From CAZPZZ01 sp964591245 (GTDB lineage: Bacteria; Acidobacteriota; Vicinamibacteria; Vicinamibacterales; UBA8438): DNA of 6,514 bases. Location of the stretch: NCBI GenBank assembly GCA_964591245.1, contig CAZPZZ010000197.1, positions 1 to 6,514 on the forward strand, written 5' to 3'. The notes under the pieces were generated by a model. It was given only the letters and a program-made list of their open reading frames with translations. It had not been told where the DNA came from and made no database searches. Below, one piece after another: positions 1-5,129 of the stretch; the stretch's first letter is position 1, and each line of letters begins with the position of its first letter. A program made the translations under genes and the position numbers.

Positions 1-444
1 ACATTCCTGTCCGGACATTTGAATGGTGTCATCCATTTGTTCGTCCGTGAGGTGACCCACGACCTGCAGCATGTAGGTCGCCGATCGCTCGAGCTGCGTG
101 AGGACATCGGCTTTCTCTGTGGTTTCAGCGAGTGACCCGAACAACGCCGGGCTCACTGTAATGTCCTCTGGTGCCTCTGCACCCCATGCTGCCGGAACGA
201 CGTAGTTTTCAGCCACGATGAGCATGAAGACTTCGCTTACCGAGCGGACGCCTTCCATCGGGCGCCAGTCGTACTGAGTCGCATCCATGGCGCCGGCCAG
301 TTCTTGAAATTTCGTCTGCACGGTCTCCAGGTCAGCCACATACTGGGACCGGAGGTCTGACGCCGTTTGGGCTTCGGCGGGGGTGAAGCGTGTCGTCGAT
401 AACAGAGCGATGACTGGAAGTGAACACCAATGTTTTTTCGACAC
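1..444 (-). CDS. Secreted DinB-like four-helix protein, N-terminal part (C-terminus beyond left edge)
   Basis: The reading frame is open from GTG at 444-442 to the window edge, giving 148 codons with no stop. GTG was chosen because GGAG (minus strand, 455-452) lies 7 bases upstream and a signal peptide follows at once: a lysine pair at residues 3-4, a short hydrophobic core at about 8-17, and a likely cleavage after AEA (residue 25). The mature part matches the secreted DinB-like family: a first helix rich in D/E/Q, then YDWRPMEGVRSVSEVF at residues 58-73, followed by AENY and P at 79-84, then a helix with LTQLERSATYMLQV. DinB-fold proteins are metal-binding four-helix bundles related to thiol-dependent transferases and hydrolases; the role of exported members is not known. 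The position where relatives usually have a His metal ligand (MHVA/MHIVA) reads Leu75 here. It is divergently oriented from the downstream cytochrome operon. Family call is from recognisable motifs; function is unknown. Confidence 0.85.
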   Translation of the reverse strand, partial: MSKKHWCSLPVIALLSTTRFTPAEAQTASDLRSQYVADLETVQTKFQELAGAMDATQYDWRPMEGVRSVSEVFMLIVAENYVVPAAWGAEAPEDITVSPALFGSLAETTEKADVLTQLERSATYMLQVVGHLTDEQMDDTIQMSGQEC

Positions 445-449
445 GAGGG

Positions 450-470
450 GACTCCAGGTCAAGGGGAGTC
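450..470 (-). other. Possible stem-loop covering the DinB-like gene's ribosome binding site
   Basis: On the minus-strand transcript GACTCC (470-465) can pair with GGAGTC (455-450) across a 9-base loop, a perfect 6-bp stem. The 3' arm contains the GGAG Shine-Dalgarno sequence. Pairing is seen directly; a regulatory effect on translation is inference and the stem is short. Confidence 0.3.
452..455 (-). promoter_or_regulatory. Ribosome binding site of the DinB-like gene
   Basis: GGAG on the minus strand lies 7 bases before GTG 444-442. It decides the start, because there is no ATG in the open frame between the upstream stop (TAA at 534-532) and the signal peptide. Confidence 0.6.
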
Positions 471-515
471 TGGGGTGTTGACCTCCCCAGGACCGTGAAT
501 CGCAGCAATAGACGG

Positions 516-533
516 AATACCGAGGCCGGTATT
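516..533. promoter_or_regulatory. Perfect 7+7 inverted repeat, possible operator
   Basis: AATACCG (516-522) and CGGTATT (527-533) form an exact inverted repeat with a 4-base spacer. It overlaps the last three bases of the candidate minus-strand -10 (536-531) and covers the expected start of transcription near 524, a usual place for a repressor site. No regulator gene is in the window, so the binding protein is unknown; it could also act as an RNA hairpin. Confidence 0.35.
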
Positions 534-539
534 AGAACA
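531..539 (-). promoter_or_regulatory. Candidate extended -10 promoter for the DinB-like gene
   Basis: The minus strand reads TGTTCTAAT, that is TG-N followed by TCTAAT, a 5/6 match to TATAAT with the extended -10 TG in the correct place. No good -35 lies 16-18 bases upstream, which is tolerated for extended -10 promoters. Transcription would begin near 524, leaving a leader of about 80 bases that includes the stem over the ribosome binding site. Confidence 0.35.
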
Positions 540-652
540 TGGGGGGGAATGATCGCCTATTGGGCCAATCCGACATGCTATCCTTGGCGGGATTGCCCTA
601 AGGAGTCTTGCCTGTCGCGTGTTCTCGCTGCCGAGCCTCTCGTCGAGCGCCT

Positions 653-682
653 CTGACAGCGAATCAGACCGGTGTTTGTACT
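653..682 (+). promoter_or_regulatory. Candidate sigma70-type promoter for the plus-strand operon
   Basis: CTGACA (653-658, 5/6 to TTGACA) and TGTACT (677-682, 4/6 to TATAAT) are separated by 18 bases. Transcription would begin near 689, about 29 bases before the ATG at 718. The match is only moderate and the organism's sigma-factor preferences are unknown. Confidence 0.3.
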
Positions 683-707
683 TTTCACGGACGGCTCTAC
701 CTGCTAT

Positions 708-711
708 GGAG
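708..711 (+). promoter_or_regulatory. Ribosome binding site that fixes the start at 718
   Basis: GGAG ends 6 bases before ATG 718-720. The same frame stays open upstream to GTG 619 and contains another ATG at 706, but neither of those is followed directly by the signal peptide. Confidence 0.65.
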
Positions 712-717
712 AACGAC

Positions 718-1701
718 ATGAACCGCCCGCGCGCCCTGTGTATCGTCGCAGTTGGATTGATGGTGCTTACCCCTCTGTCTGCCGCGCTCGCGCAGACGTC
801 AGGCTGGAGCCCAGAACTGCTATCAGACGGGCAACCGAATATCACCGGGATGTGGAATAACTCACGGGCGATGTTCACTCCACTCGAATTGCCAGAAGAA
901 TTGGCTGGTCAGGAGTTCTCGGTGGACGAGCTTCAGGAGCGAGCCGAGGCAAGGGGGGAAGGGCGGATTTCCGCTTCGGAGTGGCGGGGCCATGAAAACT
1001 CGCGAGGCGTCGGGGGATACGGCACCTATTGGTTTGATTGGTACTGGGAGATGCCCGAGAACATCGGCCAGCCGGCGTTGATCGTAGAGCCCGCGAACGG
1101 ACGGGTTCCTGCCCATACAGCGAATGCGCGTGAGTCGGTCGCGATGAACATGGCGGAATTACACGATGCTGCTGAGAATATGGAATCTGGAGATCGCTGC
1201 ATCTCGCGCGGTGTACTGGGAATGATGATGCCGACCGAGTACAACAACGGTACACTCATTCTCCAGTCGCCCGGATACGTCATCATCCACAGTGAGATGA
1301 TTCACAACGTGCGGATCATCCCGATTGACCAGCCGCACGCTGACGGGAAAGTTCGGCAGTGGGAAGGTGATCCCCGTGGGCATTGGGAAGGGAACACGCT
1401 CGTTGTTGAGTCGACCAACTTCAAGGCAGTCAAGAACATGCGTGGCCCAGCGGCAGGTACACGGTCTCGGCAGTCGGAGTCGCAGCGTATTGTGGAGCGA
1501 TTTACCATGAGCGGTCCAGATTCGTTGCGGTATGTGGTAACGATGAATGATGACGAGACGTATGCGGAGCCGTGGACGGCTGCATTTCCGTTTGACCGTG
1601 ATGATGAGTATCTGCAGTTCGAATACGCGTGCCACGAGGGCAACTACTCGGTGCCCAATGCGCTAGGGGGCGCGCGGATGGAGGAAGCGGTAACTCGGTA
1701 A
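718..1701 (+). CDS. Exported protein of an uncharacterised family ('TGxWNN ... YACHEGNY' type)
   Basis: 327 residues. A Sec signal peptide (arginines at 3 and 5, hydrophobic core about 6-20, cleavage after ALA at 25) supports ATG 718, which has GGAG 6 bases upstream. The mature protein shows the signature blocks of a large, functionally undescribed family that I know mainly from Acidobacteriota and Gemmatimonadota: DGQPNITGMWNN (37-48), FTPLELPEEL (53-62), EPANGRVPAHT (124-134), RCISRG (160-165), EYNNGTLILQSPGYVIIHSE (174-193) with EMIH and RIIPID (193-204), RQWEGDPRGHWEGNTLVV (213-230), STNF (232-235), ERFT (260-263), PWTAAFPF (285-292) and FEYACHEGNY (301-310). After signal removal only two cysteines remain, Cys161 and Cys305, both inside conserved blocks; a disulfide or shared site is possible. 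Length is normal and the gene looks intact. Its stop lies 16 bases before the cytochrome's ATG, with that gene's AGGAG between, so co-expression is likely. Family recognition is confident; no enzymatic role can be assigned. Confidence 0.9.
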   Translation: MNRPRALCIVAVGLMVLTPLSAALAQTSGWSPELLSDGQPNITGMWNNSRAMFTPLELPEELAGQEFSVDELQERAEARGEGRISASEWRGHENSRGVGGYGTYWFDWYWEMPENIGQPALIVEPANGRVPAHTANARESVAMNMAELHDAAENMESGDRCISRGVLGMMMPTEYNNGTLILQSPGYVIIHSEMIHNVRIIPIDQPHADGKVRQWEGDPRGHWEGNTLVVESTNFKAVKNMRGPAAGTRSRQSESQRIVERFTMSGPDSLRYVVTMNDDETYAEPWTAAFPFDRDDEYLQFEYACHEGNYSVPNALGGARMEEAVTR

Positions 1702-1705
1702 GGTG

Positions 1706-1710
1706 AGGAG
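1706..1710 (+). promoter_or_regulatory. Ribosome binding site of the cytochrome gene
   Basis: AGGAG lies 7 bases before ATG 1718-1720. It favours ATG 1718 over the in-frame GTG at 1703, in whose coding sequence this motif would lie. Confidence 0.7.
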
Positions 1711-1717
1711 AGACGTT

Positions 1718-4700
1718 ATGCCCACTGCCATTGTGCTCGCGCTTTTGATTGGCGTGGGTGGGGTCACGTCAGTGACCTCCGCATCTGCGCAGACAGATTC
1801 CGATACCGATGGGGCAGAATTTTTCGAGAGAGAAATTCGTCCTGTGCTTGCCGAGCACTGTTTTCGCTGTCATAGCAGTCGGATTGAGACACCCTTCGGC
1901 GGCTTGAAGTTGGACAGCCTTGAAGGAGTGCTGGCTGGCGGAGATTCTGGGCCTGCACTGGTGCCTGGCGATGCCGGGTCGAGCCTGCTCGTACAGCGTT
2001 TACATGGTCGGCCGGTGCTCATGCCTCCGGTCGGTCCACTCACGGATTCCCAGATTGATCGTGTGACCGAGTGGGTTGACATGGGGGCACCCTGGCCGGA
2101 AACCACCAGCGTTGCCGATCTGCCGGATCCCTCCGAGCCCTTCGACCTTGATCAGCGTCGCCGTACACACTGGGCGTGGCAGCCGGTGCAGCCGGTTTCC
2201 CCACCCGTTGTCGCCGAGCCGACATGGTCTGAGCATCCAGTGGATGCGTTTCTGCTGTCCACACTCGAAGAGAATGAATTAGCGCCGGCGGAACCGGCCG
2301 ATCCCTACGCGCTTGTCCGGCGTCTGTCCTTTGATTTGCTCGGGCTTCCACCGACGTTGCAGGACCTGACGTGGTTCGTGAGTGATCCCTCGCCGGCGCG
2401 CTATTCCGAGTTGGTTGATCGGTATCTCGAGTTGCCGCATTTTGGCGAGCGGTGGGCTCGCCATTGGATGGACCTCTTCCGATACAGCGAATCGCATGGA
2501 AGCGAAGGAGACCCGGACATCCCGTTGGCGTGGCGGTATCGCGACTATCTCATCCGTGCGTTCAATGCCGATGTGCCCTACGACCAACTCATTCGGGAGC
2601 ATCTGGCCGGGGATCTACTACCGGCTCCGCGGTTGAATCGGGAGGAAGGGATCAACGAATCGATCATCGGGACAGCGAACTTTCGCTTGATAGAGCATGG
2701 ATATCAACCAGTCAATCCTTGGGAAGACCGGGTCAAGTGGACGGATAATCAGGTCGACGTCGCCTCGAAGGCTTTCCTCGGATTGACGGTGTCATGCGCT
2801 CGGTGTCATGACCACAAATTCGACGCGATCGGCCAGAAGGATTATTACTCGCTCTTTGGCACGCTCTATGGGGCTCGGCCGACACAGCGGGCCATTGACG
2901 ACCCTGCTGTGCTGGTGACCAATCTAGATGCATTGACGGATCTCAAGGCAGACATCCGGGCAGGGCTTGCAGATGCTTGGCTCGTTGAAGCCGAGGCGTT
3001 GCCTCGTACCTGGCTCGAACAGGCTACGCCGAAATCGGTTGGTACCGCGGCGCCAGCGCCCGGCGGGACAGATACCGCAGACGAGGACGGGCGTGACGGC
3101 GGTGTACTGCCGGTGTGGCGGGAATTTTCGACGCTGGCACCCGGTGAATTTGGGGTGAAATGGTCTGGGCTCGTCGAAGAGTGGCGTTCTGAGTTGGACG
3201 ACCGCGAGCGGTTCAACAATGAACAGTTCGAGGTCGCCTGGGATCTGAGTGGCGATGACTACGCTGCCACGGTTGGTCACGGTACGGGGCGGACGGAGGC
3301 TCCGTCACCTCCGGGTGAGTTCGTCATCCAACGGCGGGGCGATCGGCTCCTGAACGGTATTTTTCCAGGCGGTGCTTACACGCATCTCCTGTCTGACAAG
3401 CATCCGGGAGTCATTCAGACACCACGATTTACCATCGACGATGACTTCATCAGTTTCCGGGTGCTTGGCGGGGACCTGAGTTTTGCCGTCCTTATCGTCG
3501 AAAATTATGCCGTGCCGAGAGGCGGCATTTACAGTCTGCGCTACAGTCCGAAACAGGACGAAATGGCGTGGGCCCAATGGGATACTAGCTTCTGGAAGGG
3601 GTTCTCGGCGTATATCGAGTTTGCCACTCAGGACGACGTGACCCAGTTCACCCTGGATCCCCTCGACAGGCTGGAGACGAATCGACCCACCCGTCGCGTC
3701 GATGGACGTTCGTCGATCGGGGTCAGTCAGATCCTGTTCCACGAGGCCGACGAGACCCCGCGTGATCTGCAGGTTCCCATCCGGTATTTGCTCGACGGTG
3801 TGGATGAAGACATCACGTCACGGGAGCAACTGGCAACATTGATTGGCTCCCGGCTTGGTGACGCGGTGCGTGCCTGGCGCAGCGGTTCCCTTTCCGAAGC
3901 TCAAGCGGCATTTCTGGATGAATTTGTCCGAGCGGATGTAGTCCCACGCTCATTAGAGCAGTTGGTGGAACTGCGTGCTCCGGTGGCCGCATATCGCCTG
4001 CTTGAGCGCGATGTGCCGGTTGCTCGTCGAGCGCCAGGCGTGGTCGAGGAGGGAGCGCCCGACCAGCCCCTGCTCGAGCGAGGAAATCACAATAATCTTG
4101 GCGATCTGGTGCCCCGGGCGTTCCTCAGTGCACTGGATGGCCGTCCATACGCCGATCCGGGGAGCGTCAGGTTACGCCTGGCCGAGGCGATCACCGCATC
4201 AGATAACCCCTTGACTGCACGCGTGGCGGTGAATCGGATTTGGCGTCATCTCTTTGGTCTTGGTCTCGTGCGAACGGTCGACAACTTTGGCCGGCTTGGA
4301 AGTCCTCCCTCACATCCGGCCCTGCTCGATTATCTGGCGGATGAGTTCGTCAAGGATGGCTACTCCGTGAAGCGTCTGATTGGCCGGTTGGTACGGTCAC
4401 AGGCGTATCAGATGAGTAGCGAGGCCTCATCGGCTTCGACCGAGTTCGATCCCACCAATATGTATCTCCAGCATGCGAATTTGCGTCGGCTCGAGGCTGA
4501 GGCGATTCGTGATTCTATTTTGGCGATATCAGGGCGTCTTGACCGGAGTCTCTTTGGTCCCTCCATCCCGGTGCACTATGCCGAGCGGCATGGGTTGACC
4601 GAGGGAGATCCCGATAATGGGCCCGTTGATGGTGGCGGTCGGCGCGCGATTTATCAGGAAATCCGTCGGAACGCACACAATCCGTTTCTGGAGGTATTCG

Positions 4701-5047
4701 ACCTCCCGAAGCCGGCGACGACGCGGGGGCAACGGGACGTGACGAATGTGCCAGCCCAATCGTTGGCTCTGCTCAACAGTCCCTTCGTAATTGGACAAGC
4801 GGCTGAGTGGGGGCGGCGGCTTGCTGACGGTGAGGCCGCGTCGGTAGACGGACGTGTGGATCACATGTTTCTGCGCGCGCTTGGTCGGCGACCCGGAGAG
4901 GATGAGCGAGCCAGCGTTCGCGAGTATGTGAACCGCGCTGCAGCCGACCGTGGTACGTCGGCGTCGCTGCTTCTCTATGACGCAGAGGTTTGGCAGGATG
5001 TTGCGCACAGTCTCTTCAACGTGAAGGAGTTCATCTTCGTTCGCTAG
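1718..5047 (+). CDS. Planctomycete-type cytochrome, PSCyt1-DUF1549-DUF1553 (PSD1) protein
   Basis: 1109 residues from ATG 1718. A hydrophobic signal peptide ends with ASA at residue 24, so the protein is exported. Domains in order: PSCyt1 (about 32-125) with haem motif CFRCH (48-52) and a probable axial Met at MPP (102-104); DUF1549/PSCyt2 (about 170-385), starting HPVDAFLL (173-180), with RRLSFDLLGLPPT (201-213), FGERWARHWMDLFRYS (243-257) and a second motif CARCHDHKFD (360-369); a Gly/Asp/Pro-rich linker (about 444-465); a beta-rich insert (about 500-675) with GIFPGGAYTHLLSDKHPGV (547-565), common in long members; DUF1553/PSD1 (about 798-1100) with NPLTARVAVNRIWRHLFG (830-847), GRLGSPPSHPALLDYL (858-873), LRRLEAEAIRDS (922-933) and DVTNVPAQSLALLNSPF (1007-1023). 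The only four cysteines are those of the two CxxCH motifs. The family is widespread with a DUF1501 partner, as here; it is presumed a periplasmic or surface redox protein, but the substrate is unknown. An in-frame GTG at 1703 would add MRRDV and a charged signal n-region; the ribosome binding site favours 1718. Confidence 0.96.
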   Translation: MPTAIVLALLIGVGGVTSVTSASAQTDSDTDGAEFFEREIRPVLAEHCFRCHSSRIETPFGGLKLDSLEGVLAGGDSGPALVPGDAGSSLLVQRLHGRPVLMPPVGPLTDSQIDRVTEWVDMGAPWPETTSVADLPDPSEPFDLDQRRRTHWAWQPVQPVSPPVVAEPTWSEHPVDAFLLSTLEENELAPAEPADPYALVRRLSFDLLGLPPTLQDLTWFVSDPSPARYSELVDRYLELPHFGERWARHWMDLFRYSESHGSEGDPDIPLAWRYRDYLIRAFNADVPYDQLIREHLAGDLLPAPRLNREEGINESIIGTANFRLIEHGYQPVNPWEDRVKWTDNQVDVASKAFLGLTVSCARCHDHKFDAIGQKDYYSLFGTLYGARPTQRAIDDPAVLVTNLDALTDLKADIRAGLADAWLVEAEALPRTWLEQATPKSVGTAAPAPGGTDTADEDGRDGGVLPVWREFSTLAPGEFGVKWSGLVEEWRSELDDRERFNNEQFEVAWDLSGDDYAATVGHGTGRTEAPSPPGEFVIQRRGDRLLNGIFPGGAYTHLLSDKHPGVIQTPRFTIDDDFISFRVLGGDLSFAVLIVENYAVPRGGIYSLRYSPKQDEMAWAQWDTSFWKGFSAYIEFATQDDVTQFTLDPLDRLETNRPTRRVDGRSSIGVSQILFHEADETPRDLQVPIRYLLDGVDEDITSREQLATLIGSRLGDAVRAWRSGSLSEAQAAFLDEFVRADVVPRSLEQLVELRAPVAAYRLLERDVPVARRAPGVVEEGAPDQPLLERGNHNNLGDLVPRAFLSALDGRPYADPGSVRLRLAEAITASDNPLTARVAVNRIWRHLFGLGLVRTVDNFGRLGSPPSHPALLDYLADEFVKDGYSVKRLIGRLVRSQAYQMSSEASSASTEFDPTNMYLQHANLRRLEAEAIRDSILAISGRLDRSLFGPSIPVHYAERHGLTEGDPDNGPVDGGGRRAIYQEIRRNAHNPFLEVFDLPKPATTRGQRDVTNVPAQSLALLNSPFVIGQAAEWGRRLADGEAASVDGRVDHMFLRALGRRPGEDERASVREYVNRAAADRGTSASLLLYDAEVWQDVAHSLFNVKEFIFVR

Positions 5048-5082
5048 AACGTTTAACGTTTCTCAGAGGGTTTGAGTGTGGA

Positions 5083-5101
5083 GTCCCACATGGTGTGGGG
5101 C
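5083..5101 (+). other. Hairpin in the cytochrome-DUF1501 intergenic gap
   Basis: GTCCCAC (5083-5089) pairs with GTGGGGC (5095-5101) around a 5-base loop, a 7-bp stem with one G-T pair. It is not followed by a T run, so it is not a classical intrinsic terminator; it may be an mRNA processing or stability element, or chance. The remainder of the 82-base gap holds a tandem AACGTTT AACGTTT (5048-5061) directly after the stop codon and no convincing promoter. Confidence 0.3.
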
Positions 5102-5129
5102 ACGGCTTCATTTCCTGGATTGAACTGCT

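Noticed and set aside
478..506. TTGACC at 478-483 as a plus-strand -35 element
   Set aside because: No acceptable -10 hexamer is found 16-18 bases downstream (the sequence there is GC-rich CGCAGC).
541..547. Run of seven G as a possible phase-variable tract
   Set aside because: It is short, lies upstream of any coding sequence and not between -10 and -35 elements of a supported promoter.
619..717. N-terminal extension of the 327-residue protein from GTG 619
   Set aside because: The frame is open, but the added 33 residues would place a Ser/Asp-rich segment before a clear signal peptide, and the GGAG at 708-711 supports ATG 718.
459..878. 139-codon open frame on the minus strand between the two divergent genes
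   Set aside because: It overlaps the signal peptide and first conserved block of the 718-1701 gene antisense, has no recognisable motif and low-complexity Arg/Ser/Ala content typical of antisense frames. It is read as a shadow.
1159..1635. 158-codon minus-strand frame inside the 327-residue gene
   Set aside because: Antisense to a strongly conserved coding sequence, no domain motif, Arg-rich composition.
4529..5008. 159-codon minus-strand frame inside DUF1553
   Set aside because: Antisense to conserved PSD1 motifs, with no recognised family and no ribosome binding site worth noting.
5083..5101. Rho-independent terminator after the cytochrome gene
   Set aside because: The hairpin is real on paper but is followed by ACGGCTTCATT rather than a T run, and a same-strand partner gene begins 28 bases later.
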